From: Sipunculus nudus
Lineage: Eukaryota > Annelida > Sipuncula > Golfingiida > Sipunculidae
Direction: 5' to 3'
Length of the DNA stretch: 64,000 nt
NCBI GenBank assembly: GCA_026874595.1
Contig: CM049322.1
Coordinates: 60,020,886 to 60,084,885 of the forward strand
The first letter of the stretch is position 1. Each line of letters opens with the position of its first letter. The notes beneath the pieces were generated by a model. The model had not been told where the DNA came from, searched no databases, and saw only the letters and a list, made by a program, of their open reading frames with translations. The position numbers and the translations under genes are program-made. Positions 41,601 to 54,534 of this stretch are shown piece by piece.

Positions 41601-43846
41601 ACAAGTAGAACACCAGCAAAATGCAGTACAACATAAAACGACAAGTAAAACACCAGCAAAATGCAGTACGACATGAAACGACCAGTAGTACACCGGCAAA
41701 ATGTAGGACGGCATGAAACGACCAGTATACTACACCGGCAAAATGCAGTACGACATGAAACAACAAGTAATACACTGGAAAAATGCAGTACGACATGAAA
41801 CGACAAGTAATACACCGGCAAAATGCAGTACAGCATAAAATGGCAAGTAGAACACCAGCAAAATGCAGTACAACATGAAACGACAAGTAGAACACCAGCA
41901 AAATGCAGTACGACATGAAACGACAAGTAATACACCGGCAAAATGCAGTACAACATAAAACGACAAGCAGAACACCAGCAAAATGCAGTACAACATGAAA
42001 CTACAAGTAGAACACCAGCAAAATGCAGTACAACATGGAACGAAAGTAGTACACCATGCAGCAAAACAGTACGACATGAAACGACAAGTAGTACACCAGC
42101 AAAATGTAGTACAGCATAAAATGACAAGTAGAACACCAGCAAAATGCAGTTCGACATGAAACGACAAGTAATACACCGGCAAAATGCAGTACAACATAAA
42201 ACGACAAGCAGAACACCAGCAAAATGCAGTACAACATGAAACGACAAGTAGAACACCAGCAAAATGCAGTACGACATGAAACGACAAGTAATACACCGGC
42301 AAAATGCAGTACAACATAAAACGACAAGTAGAACACCAGCAAAATGCAGTACAACATAAAACGACAAGTAGAACACCAGCAAAATGCAGTACGACATGAA
42401 ACGACAAGTAATACACCGGCAAAATGCAGTACAACATAAAACGACAAGAAGAACACCAGCAAAATGCAGTACAACATGAAACGACAAGTAGAACACCAGC
42501 AAAACAGTACGACATGAAACGACAAGTAATACACCGGCAAAATGCAGTACAACATAAAACGACAAGTAGAACACCAGCAAAATGCAGTACAACATAAAAC
42601 GACAAGTAGAACACCAGCAAAATGCAGGACGACATGAAATGACAAGTAATACACCGGCAAAATGCAGTACGACCATGAAACGACAAGTAGAACACCAGCA
42701 AAATGCAGTACGACATGAAACGACAAGTAAAACGCCACCAAATGCAGTACAACATGGAACGAAAGTAGTACACCATGCAGCAAAACAGTACGACATGAAA
42801 CGACAAGTAGTACACCAGCAAAATGCAGTACGACATGAAACGACCAGAAGTACACCGGCAAAATGTAGGACGGCATGAAACGACCAGTATACTACACCGG
42901 CAAAATGCAGTACGACATGAAACAACAAGTAATACACTGGAAAAATGCAGTACGACATGAAACGACAAGTAATACACCGGCAAAATGCAGTACAGCATAA
43001 AATGACAAGTAGAACACCAGCAAAATTCAGTACAACATGAAACGACAAGTAGAACACCAGCAAAATGCAGTACGACATGAAACGACAAGTAGAACACCAG
43101 CAAAATGCAATACAACATGAAACGACAAGTAGAACACCAGCAAAATGCAGTATAACATAAAACGACAAGTAGAACACCAGCAAAATGCAGTACGACATGA
43201 AACGACCAGTAGTACACCGGCAAAATGTAGGACGGCATGAAACGACCAGTATACTACACCGGTGAAATGCAGTACGACATGAAACAACAAGTAATACACT
43301 GGAAAAATGCAGTACGACATGAAACGACAAGTAATACACCGGCAAAATGCAGTACAGCATAAAATGACAAGTAGAACACCAGCAAAATGCAGTACAACAT
43401 GAAACGACAAGTAGAACACCAGGAAAATGCAGTACGACATGAAACGACAAGTAATACACCAGCAAAATGCAGTACAACATGGAACGACAAGTAGAACACC
43501 AGCAAAATGCAGTACAACATAAAACGACAAGTAAAACACCAGCAAAATCCAGTACGACATGAAACGACCAGTAGTACACCGGCAAAATGTAGGACGGCAT
43601 GAAACGACCAGTATACTACACCGGCAAAATGCAGTACGACATGAAACAACAAGTAATACACTGGAAAAATGCAGTACGACATGAAACGACAAGTAATACA
43701 CCGGCAAAATGCAGTACAGCATAAAATGGCAAGTAGAACACCAGCAAAATGCAGTACAACATGAAACGACAAGTAGAACACCAGCAAAATGCAGTACGAC
43801 ATGAAACGACAAGCAGAACACCAGCAAAATGCAGTACAACATGAAA
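38658..43846. repeat. II-type block with A tail (II-2)
   Basis: From 38658 to about 41,907 it matches 10411-13700. One monomer is missing near 39,215, which changes the offset from 28,247 to 28,207. From about 42,751 to 43,783 it repeats 40,864-41,897 at an offset of 1,886, with caaaattcagtac, gtataacataaaac, caccggtgaaatg and caccaggaaaatg in the same order. The piece between (about 42,028-42,750) matches III-like sequence at 13,701 and 16,150. The region 39,654-58,481 is linked to its right-hand copy by an offset of 14,881. Confidence 0.85.
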
Positions 43847-46800
43847 CTACAAGTAGAACACCAGCAAAATGCAGTACAACATGGAACGAAAGTAGTACAC
43901 CATGCAGCAAAACAGTACGACATGAAACGACAAGTAGTACACCAGCAAAATGCAGTACAGCATAAAATGACAAGTAGAACACCAGCAAAATGCAGTTCGA
44001 CATGAAACGACAAGTAATACACCGGCAAAATGCAGTACAACATAAAACGACAAGCAGAACACCAGCAAAATGCAGTACAACATGAAACGACAAGTAGAAC
44101 ACCAGCAAAATGCAGTACGACATGAAACGACAAGTAATACACCGGCAAAATGCAGTACAACATAAAACGACAAGTAGAACACCAGCAAAATGCAGTACAA
44201 CATAAAACGACAAGTAGAACACCAGCAAAATGCAGTACGACATGAAACGACAAGTAATACACCGGCAAAATGCAGTACAACATAAAACGACAAGAAGAAC
44301 ACCAGCAAAATGCAGTACAACATGAAACGACAAGTAGAACACCAGCAAAACAGTACGACATGAAACGACAAGTAATACACCGGCAAAATGCAGTACAACA
44401 TAAAACGACAAGTAGAACACCAGCAAAATGCAGTACAACATAAAACGACAAGTAGAACACCAGCAAAATGCAGTACGACATGAAATGACAAGTAATACAC
44501 CGGCAAAATGCAGTACGACCATGAAACGACAAGTAGAACACCAGCAAAATGCAGTACGACATGAAACGACAAGTAAAACGCCACCAAATGCAGTACAACA
44601 TGAAACGACAAGTAGAACACCAGCAAAATGCAGTACAACATGAAACGACAAGTAGTACACCAGCAAAATGCAGTACAACATGGAACGAAAGTAGTACACC
44701 ATGCAGCAAAACAGTACGACATGAAACGACAAGTAGTACACCAGCAAAATGCAGTACGACATGAAACAACCAGTAGTACACCGGTAAAATGTAGGACGGC
44801 ATGAAACGACCAGTATACTACACCGGCAAAATGCAGTACGACATGAAACGACAAGTAGAACACCAGCTAAATGCAGTACGACATGAAACGACAAGTAGAA
44901 CACCAGCAAAATGCAGTACAACATGAAACGACAGGTAGAACACCAGCAAAATGCAGTACAACATAAAACGACAAGTAGAACACCAGCAAAATGCAGTACA
45001 ACATGAAACGACAAGTAGTACACCAGCAAAATGCAGTTCGACATGAAACGACAAGTAGAACACCAGCAAAATGCAGTACAACATGAAACGACAAGTAGAA
45101 CACCAGCAAAATGCAGTACAACATGAAACGACAAATAGAACACCAGCAAAATGCAGTACGACATGAAACGACAAGTAGAACACCAGCAAAATGCAGGACG
45201 ACATGAAACGACAAGTAGAACACCAGCAAAATGCAGTACAACATGAAACGACAAGTAAAACACCAGCAAAATGCAGTACAACATGAAACGACAAGTAGTA
45301 CACCAGCAAAATGCAGTACGACATGAAACGACAGTAGTACACCGGCAAAATGCAGTACGACATGAAACGACCAGTAGTACACCGTCAAAATGTAGGACGA
45401 CATGAAACGACCAGTATAGTACACCGGCAAAGTGCCGTACGACATGAAACAACAAGTAATACACTGGAAAAATGCAGTACGACATGAAACGACAAGTAAT
45501 ACACCAGCAAAATGCTGTACAGCATAAAACGACAAGTAGAACACCAGCAAAATGCAGTACAGCATGAAACGACAAGTAGAACACCAGCAAAATGCAGTAC
45601 AACATGAAACGACAAGTAGTACACCAGCAAAATGCAGTACAACATGGAACGAAAGTAGTACACCATGCAGCAAAACAGTACGACATGAAACGACAAGTAG
45701 TACACCAGCAAAATGCAGTACGACATGAAACGACAAGTAATACACCGGCAAAATGCAGTACAACATAAAACGACCAGTATAGAACACCAGCAAAATGCAG
45801 TACGACATGAAACGACAAGTAGAACACCAGCAAAATGCAGTACGACATGAAACGACAAGTAGAACACCGGCAAAATGCAGTACAACATAAAACGACAAGT
45901 AGAACACCAGCAAAATGCAGTACAACATGAAACGACAAGTAGAACACCAGCAAAATGCAGGACGACATGAAACGACAAGTAGAACACCAGCAAAATGCAG
46001 TACGACATGAAACGACAAGTAGTACACCGGCAAAATGCAGTACGACATGAAACGACCAGTAGTACACCGGCAAAATGCAGTACGACATGAAACGACAAGT
46101 AGTACACCAGCAAAATGCAGTACGACATGAAACGACCAGTAGTACACCGGCAAAATGCAGTACGACATGAAACGACCAGTAGTACACCGGCAAAATGCAG
46201 TACGACATGAAACGACAAGTAATACACCGGCAAAATGCAGTACAACATAAAACGACAAGTAGAACACCAGCAAAATGCAGTACAACATGAAACGACAAGT
46301 AGAACACCAGCAAAACAGTACGACATGAAACGACAAGTAATACACCGGCAAAATGCAGTACAACATAAAACGACAAGTAGAACACCAGCAAAATGCAGTA
46401 CAACATAAAACGACAAGTAGAACACCAGCAAAATGCAGTACGACATGAAATGACAAGTAATACACCGGCAAAATGCAGTACGACCATGAAACGACAAGTA
46501 GAACACCAGCAAAATGCAGTACGGCATGAAACGACAAGTAAAACGCCACCAAATGCAGTACAACATGAAACGACAAGTAGAACACCAGCAAAATGCAGTA
46601 CAACATGAAACGACAAGTAGTACACCAGCAAAATGCAGTACAACATGGAACGAAAGTAGTACACCATGCAGCAAAACAGTACGACATAAAACGACAAGTA
46701 GAACACCAGCAAAATGCAGTACAGCATGAAACGACAAGTAGAACACCAGCAAAATGCAGTACAACATGAAACGACAAGTAGTACACCAGCAAAATGCAGT

Positions 46801-48279
46801 ACAACATGGAACGAAAGTAGTACACCATGCAGCAAAACAGTACGACATGAAACGACAAGTAGTACACCAGCAAAATGCAGTACGACATGAAACGACAAGT
46901 AATACACCGGCAAAATGCAGTACAACATAAAACGACCAGTATAGAACACCAGCAAAATGCAGTACGACATGAAACGACAAGTAGAACACCAGCAAAATGC
47001 AGTACGACATGAAACGACAAGTAGAACACCGGCAAAATGCAGTACAACATAAAACGACAAGTAGAACACCAGCAAAATGCAGTACAACATGAAACGACAA
47101 GTAGAACACCAGCAAAATGCAGGACGACATGAAACGACAAGTAGAACACCAGCAAAATGCAGTACGACATGAAACGACCAGTAGTACACCGGCAAAATGC
47201 AGTACGACATGAAACGACAAGTAGTACACCAGCAAAATGCAGTACGACATGAAACGACCAGTAGTACACCGGCAAAATGCAGTACGACATGAAACGACCA
47301 GTAGTACACCGGCAAAATGCAGTACGACATGAAACGACAAGTAATACACCGGCAAAATGCAGTACAACATAAAACGACAAGTAGAACACCAGCAAAATGC
47401 AGTACAACATGAAACGACAAGTAGAACACCAGCAAAACAGTACGACATGAAACGACAAGTAATACACCGGCAAAATGCAGTACAACATAAAACGACAAGT
47501 AGAACACCAGCAAAATGCAGTACAACATAAAACGACAAGTAGAACACCAGCAAAATGCAGTACGACATGAAATGACAAGTAATACACCGGCAAAATGCAG
47601 TACGACCATGAAACGACAAGTAGAACACCAGCAAAATGCAGTACGGCATGAAACGACAAGTAAAACGCCACCAAATGCAGTACAACATGAAACGACAAGT
47701 AGAACACCAGCAAAATGCAGTACAACATGAAACGACAAGTAGTACACCAGCAAAATGCAGTACAACATGGAACGAAAGTAGTACACCATGCAGCAAAACA
47801 GTACGACATGAAACGACAAGTAGAACACCAGCAAAATGCAGTACGACATGAAACGACAAGTAGAACACCAGCAAAATGCAGGACGACATGAAACGACAAG
47901 TAGAACACCAGCAAAATGCAGTACGACATGAAACGACAAGTAAAACACCAGCAAAATGCAGTACAACATGAAACGACAAGTAGTACACCAGCAAAATGCA
48001 GTACGACATGAAACGACAGTAGTACACCGGCAAAATGCAGTACGACATGAAACGACCAGTAGTACACCGGCAAAATGTAGGACGACATGAAACGACCAGT
48101 ATAGTACACCGGCAAAATGCAGTACGACATGAAACGACAAGTAGTACACCGGCAAAATGCAGTACAACATAAAACGACAAGTAGAACACCAGCAAAACAG
48201 TACGACATGAAACGACAAGTGATACACCGGCAAAATGCAGTACAACATAAAACGACAAGTAGAACACCAGCAAAATGCA
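43847..48279. repeat. Higher-order block III, copy 2 (III-2)
   Basis: Copy of 16123-19430 with an added internal tandem duplication (45520-47803). Near-identical to III-3 at a constant offset of 6,255. One difference from III-1 and III-3 is gtacaacatg near 45237 where they have gtacgacatg. Confidence 0.86.
45520..47803. repeat. 1,162/1,122-bp tandem duplication in III-2
   Basis: First copy 45520-46681 (1,162 bp), second 46682-47803 (1,122 bp). They differ by one 40-bp monomer missing from the second (near 47180) and minor changes. Each contains the unusual 42-bp unit cgaccagtatagaacacc and a set of D monomers. III-1 and III-4 carry the sequence once only. Confidence 0.87.
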
Positions 48280-50101
48280 GTTCAACATAAAACGACAAGT
48301 AGAACACCAGCAAAATGCAGTACGACATGAAACGACCAGTAGTACACCGGCAAAATGTAGGACGGCATGAAACGACCAGTATACTACACCGGCAAAATGC
48401 AGTACGACATGAAACAACAAGTAATACACTGGAAAAATGCAGTACGACATGAAACGACAAGTAATACACCGGCAAAATGCAGTACAGCATAAAATGACAA
48501 GTAGAACACCAGCAAAATGCAGTACAACATGAAACGACAAGTAGAACACCAGCAAAATGCAGTACGACATGAAACGACAAGTAATACACCGGCAAAATGC
48601 AGTACAACATAAAACGACAAGCAGAACACCAGCAAAATGCAGTACAACATGAAACTACAAGTAGAACACCAGCAAAATGCAGTACAACATGGAACGAAAG
48701 TAGTACACCATGCAGCAAAACAGTACGACATGAAACGACAAGTAGTACACCAGCAAAATGCAGTACGACATGAAACGACAAGTAAAACGCCACCAAATGC
48801 AGTACAACATGGAACGAAAGTAGTACACCATGCAGCAAAACAGTACGACATGAAACGACAAGTAGTACACCAGCAAAATGCAGTACGACATGAAACGACC
48901 AGAAGTACACCGGCAAAATGTAGGACGGCATGAAACGACCAGTATACTACACCGGCAAAATGCAGTACGACATGAAACAACAAGTAATACACTGGAAAAA
49001 TGCAGTACGACATGAAACGACAAGTAATACACCGGCAAAATGCAGTACAGCATAAAATGACAAGTAGAACACCAGCAAAATTCAGTACAACATGAAACGA
49101 CAAGTAGAACACCAGCAAAATGCAGTACGACATGAAACGACAAGTAGAACACCAGCAAAATGCAATACAACATGAAACGACAAGTAGAACACCAGCAAAA
49201 TGCAGTATAACATAAAACGACAAGTAGAACACCAGCAAAATGCAGTACGACATGAAACGACCAGTAGTACACCGGCAAAATGTAGGACGGCATGAAACGA
49301 CAAGTAGAACACCAGCAAAATGCAATACAACATGAAACGACAAGTAGAACACCAGCAAAATGCAGTATAACATAAAACGACAAGTAGAACACCAGCAAAA
49401 TGCAGTACGACATGAAACGACCAGTAGTACACCGGCAAAATGTAGGACGGCATGAAACGACCAGTATACTACACCGGTGAAATGCAGTACGACATGAAAC
49501 AACAAGTAATACACTGGAAAAATGCAGTACGACATGAAACGACAAGTAATACACCGGCAAAATGCAGTACAGCATAAAATGACAAGTAGAACACCAGCAA
49601 AATGCAGTACAACATGAAACGACAAGTAGAACACCAGGAAAATGCAGTACGACATGAAACGACAAGTAATACACCAGCAAAATGCAGTACAACATGGAAC
49701 GACAAGTAGAACACCAGCAAAATGCAGTACAACATAAAACGACAAGTAAAACACCAGCAAAATCCAGTACGACATGAAACGACCAGTAGTACACCGGCAA
49801 AATGTAGGACGGCATGAAACGACCAGTATACTACACCGGCAAAATGCAGTACGACATGAAACAACAAGTAATACACTGGAAAAATGCAGTACGACATGAA
49901 ACGACAAGTAATACACCGGCAAAATGCAGTACAGCATAAAATGGCAAGTAGAACACCAGCAAAATGCAGTACAACATGAAACGACAAGTAGAACACCAGC
50001 AAAATGCAGTACGACATGAAACGACAAGTAATACACCGGCAAAATGCAGTACAACATAAAACGACAAGCAGAACACCAGCAAAATGCAGTACAACATGAA
50101 A
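48280..50101. repeat. Short II-type block (II-3)
   Basis: Begins with gttcaacataaaac at 48280, matching 39654, 54535 and 62079. Much shorter than II-2 and II-4. Two catggaacgaaag monomers stand only about 120 bp apart (near 48691 and 48811), joined by a gtaaaacgccaccaaatg unit that elsewhere belongs to block III. The block therefore looks like a deletion or exchange product that lost about 2.4 kb relative to II-2. Confidence 0.83.
49131..49450. repeat. 160-bp (four-monomer) duplication
   Basis: The set with gcaatacaac, gtataacataaaac, cgaccagtag and gtaggacggcatg occurs twice in a row, about 49131-49290 and 49291-49450. In the matching places at about 43,070-43,240, 56,070-56,230 and 57,950-58,120 it occurs once. 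Confidence 0.82.
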
Positions 50102-53100
50102 CTACAAGTAGAACACCAGCAAAATGCAGTACAACATGGAACGAAAGTAGTACACCATGCAGCAAAACAGTACGACATGAAACGACAAGTAGTACACCAG
50201 CAAAATGCAGTACAGCATAAAATGACAAGTAGAACACCAGCAAAATGCAGTTCGACATGAAACGACAAGTAATACACCGGCAAAATGCAGTACAACATAA
50301 AACGACAAGCAGAACACCAGCAAAATGCAGTACAACATGAAACGACAAGTAGAACACCAGCAAAATGCAGTACGACATGAAACGACAAGTAATACACCGG
50401 CAAAATGCAGTACAACATAAAACGACAAGTAGAACACCAGCAAAATGCAGTACAACATAAAACGACAAGTAGAACACCAGCAAAATGCAGTACGACATGA
50501 AACGACAAGTAATACACCGGCAAAATGCAGTACAACATAAAACGACAAGAAGAACACCAGCAAAATGCAGTACAACATGAAACGACAAGTAGAACACCAG
50601 CAAAACAGTACGACATGAAACGACAAGTAATACACCGGCAAAATGCAGTACAACATAAAACGACAAGTAGAACACCAGCAAAATGCAGTACAACATAAAA
50701 CGACAAGTAGAACACCAGCAAAATGCAGTACGACATGAAATGACAAGTAATACACCGGCAAAATGCAGTACGACCATGAAACGACAAGTAGAACACCAGC
50801 AAAATGCAGTACGACATGAAACGACAAGTAAAACGCCACCAAATGCAGTACAACATGAAACGACAAGTAGAACACCAGCAAAATGCAGTACAACATGAAA
50901 CGACAAGTAGTACACCAGCAAAATGCAGTACAACATGGAACGAAAGTAGTACACCATGCAGCAAAACAGTACGACATGAAACGACAAGTAGTACACCAGC
51001 AAAATGCAGTACGACATGAAACAACCAGTAGTACACCGGTAAAATGTAGGACGGCATGAAACGACCAGTATACTACACCGGCAAAATGCAGTACGACATG
51101 AAACGACAAGTAGAACACCAGCTAAATGCAGTACGACATGAAACGACAAGTAGAACACCAGCAAAATGCAGTACAACATGAAACGACAGGTAGAACACCA
51201 GCAAAATGCAGTACAACATAAAACGACAAGTAGAACACCAGCAAAATGCAGTACAACATGAAACGACAAGTAGTACACCAGCAAAATGCAGTTCGACATG
51301 AAACGACAAGTAGAACACCAGCAAAATGCAGTACAACATGAAACGACAAGTAGAACACCAGCAAAATGCAGTACAACATGAAACGACAAATAGAACACCA
51401 GCAAAATGCAGTACGACATGAAACGACAAGTAGAACACCAGCAAAATGCAGGACGACATGAAACGACAAGTAGAACACCAGCAAAATGCAGTACGACATG
51501 AAACGACAAGTAAAACACCAGCAAAATGCAGTACAACATGAAACGACAAGTAGTACACCAGCAAAATGCAGTACGACATGAAACGACAGTAGTACACCGG
51601 CAAAATGCAGTACGACATGAAACGACCAGTAGTACACCGTCAAAATGTAGGACGACATGAAACGACCAGTATAGTACACCGGCAAAGTGCCGTACGACAT
51701 GAAACAACAAGTAATACACTGGAAAAATGCAGTACGACATGAAACGACAAGTAATACACCAGCAAAATGCTGTACAGCATAAAACGACAAGTAGAACACC
51801 AGCAAAATGCAGTACAGCATGAAACGACAAGTAGAACACCAGCAAAATGCAGTACAACATGAAACGACAAGTAGTACACCAGCAAAATGCAGTACAACAT
51901 GGAACGAAAGTAGTACACCATGCAGCAAAACAGTACGACATGAAACGACAAGTAGTACACCAGCAAAATGCAGTACGACATGAAACGACAAGTAATACAC
52001 CGGCAAAATGCAGTACAACATAAAACGACCAGTATAGAACACCAGCAAAATGCAGTACGACATGAAACGACAAGTAGAACACCAGCAAAATGCAGTACGA
52101 CATGAAACGACAAGTAGAACACCGGCAAAATGCAGTACAACATAAAACGACAAGTAGAACACCAGCAAAATGCAGTACAACATGAAACGACAAGTAGAAC
52201 ACCAGCAAAATGCAGGACGACATGAAACGACAAGTAGAACACCAGCAAAATGCAGTACGACATGAAACGACAAGTAGTACACCGGCAAAATGCAGTACGA
52301 CATGAAACGACCAGTAGTACACCGGCAAAATGCAGTACGACATGAAACGACAAGTAGTACACCAGCAAAATGCAGTACGACATGAAACGACCAGTAGTAC
52401 ACCGGCAAAATGCAGTACGACATGAAACGACCAGTAGTACACCGGCAAAATGCAGTACGACATGAAACGACAAGTAATACACCGGCAAAATGCAGTACAA
52501 CATAAAACGACAAGTAGAACACCAGCAAAATGCAGTACAACATGAAACGACAAGTAGAACACCAGCAAAACAGTACGACATGAAACGACAAGTAATACAC
52601 CGGCAAAATGCAGTACAACATAAAACGACAAGTAGAACACCAGCAAAATGCAGTACAACATAAAACGACAAGTAGAACACCAGCAAAATGCAGTACGACA
52701 TGAAATGACAAGTAATACACCGGCAAAATGCAGTACGACCATGAAACGACAAGTAGAACACCAGCAAAATGCAGTACGGCATGAAACGACAAGTAAAACG
52801 CCACCAAATGCAGTACAACATGAAACGACAAGTAGAACACCAGCAAAATGCAGTACAACATGAAACGACAAGTAGTACACCAGCAAAATGCAGTACAACA
52901 TGGAACGAAAGTAGTACACCATGCAGCAAAACAGTACGACATAAAACGACAAGTAGAACACCAGCAAAATGCAGTACAGCATGAAACGACAAGTAGAACA
53001 CCAGCAAAATGCAGTACAACATGAAACGACAAGTAGTACACCAGCAAAATGCAGTACAACATGGAACGAAAGTAGTACACCATGCAGCAAAACAGTACGA

Positions 53101-54534
53101 CATGAAACGACAAGTAGTACACCAGCAAAATGCAGTACGACATGAAACGACAAGTAATACACCGGCAAAATGCAGTACAACATAAAACGACCAGTATAGA
53201 ACACCAGCAAAATGCAGTACGACATGAAACGACAAGTAGAACACCAGCAAAATGCAGTACGACATGAAACGACAAGTAGAACACCGGCAAAATGCAGTAC
53301 AACATAAAACGACAAGTAGAACACCAGCAAAATGCAGTACAACATGAAACGACAAGTAGAACACCAGCAAAATGCAGGACGACATGAAACGACAAGTAGA
53401 ACACCAGCAAAATGCAGTACGACATGAAACGACCAGTAGTACACCGGCAAAATGCAGTACGACATGAAACGACAAGTAGTACACCAGCAAAATGCAGTAC
53501 GACATGAAACGACCAGTAGTACACCGGCAAAATGCAGTACGACATGAAACGACCAGTAGTACACCGGCAAAATGCAGTACGACATGAAACGACAAGTAAT
53601 ACACCGGCAAAATGCAGTACAACATAAAACGACAAGTAGAACACCAGCAAAATGCAGTACAACATGAAACGACAAGTAGAACACCAGCAAAACAGTACGA
53701 CATGAAACGACAAGTAATACACCGGCAAAATGCAGTACAACATAAAACGACAAGTAGAACACCAGCAAAATGCAGTACAACATAAAACGACAAGTAGAAC
53801 ACCAGCAAAATGCAGTACGACATGAAATGACAAGTAATACACCGGCAAAATGCAGTACGACCATGAAACGACAAGTAGAACACCAGCAAAATGCAGTACG
53901 GCATGAAACGACAAGTAAAACGCCACCAAATGCAGTACAACATGAAACGACAAGTAGAACACCAGCAAAATGCAGTACAACATGAAACGACAAGTAGTAC
54001 ACCAGCAAAATGCAGTACAACATGGAACGAAAGTAGTACACCATGCAGCAAAACAGTACGACATGAAACGACAAGTAGAACACCAGCAAAATGCAGTACG
54101 ACATGAAACGACAAGTAGAACACCAGCAAAATGCAGGACGACATGAAACGACAAGTAGAACACCAGCAAAATGCAGTACGACATGAAACGACAAGTAAAA
54201 CACCAGCAAAATGCAGTACAACATGAAACGACAAGTAGTACACCAGCAAAATGCAGTACGACATGAAACGACAGTAGTACACCGGCAAAATGCAGTACGA
54301 CATGAAACGACCAGTAGTACACCGGCAAAATGTAGGACGACATGAAACGACCAGTATAGTACACCGGCAAAATGCAGTACGACATGAAACGACAAGTAGT
54401 ACACCGGCAAAATGCAGTACAACATAAAACGACAAGTAGAACACCAGCAAAACAGTACGACATGAAACGACAAGTGATACACCGGCAAAATGCAGTACAA
54501 CATAAAACGACAAGTAGAACACCAGCAAAATGCA
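50102..54534. repeat. Higher-order block III, copy 3 (III-3)
   Basis: Same content and length as III-2 (offset 6,255), including the internal tandem duplication. I saw very few base differences over about 4.4 kb, so this is one of the youngest duplications in the window or a repeated assembly path. Confidence 0.87.
51775..54058. repeat. 1,162/1,122-bp tandem duplication in III-3
   Basis: Copies 51775-52936 and 52937-54058, the exact counterparts of 45520-46681 and 46682-47803. The boundary monomer with cgacataaaacgac (52937) is the same as at 46682, so the duplication came before the III-2/III-3 split. Confidence 0.86.

Larger units (their letters stand above)
48384..54503 (-). other. Longest stop-free minus-strand stretch; not called as a gene
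   Basis: An open frame of 2,039 codons beginning with ATG on the minus strand. Other long ones are 15578-21205, 43254-48248, 57908-62047, 3496-7530 and 21221-25186. The product would be a 40-residue repeat rich in Val, Leu, Phe and Cys (motif HFAGVLLVVSC), formed because three 40-bp monomers are read in three successive frames. The minus strand of the consensus monomer has no stop in any frame, so open frames follow automatically and overlap each other in different frames. They end wherever a variant such as agctaaatg, aaactacaag, gttcaac or accatcaaaa happens to place a stop. There is no codon-like pattern of variation. Confidence 0.9.
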
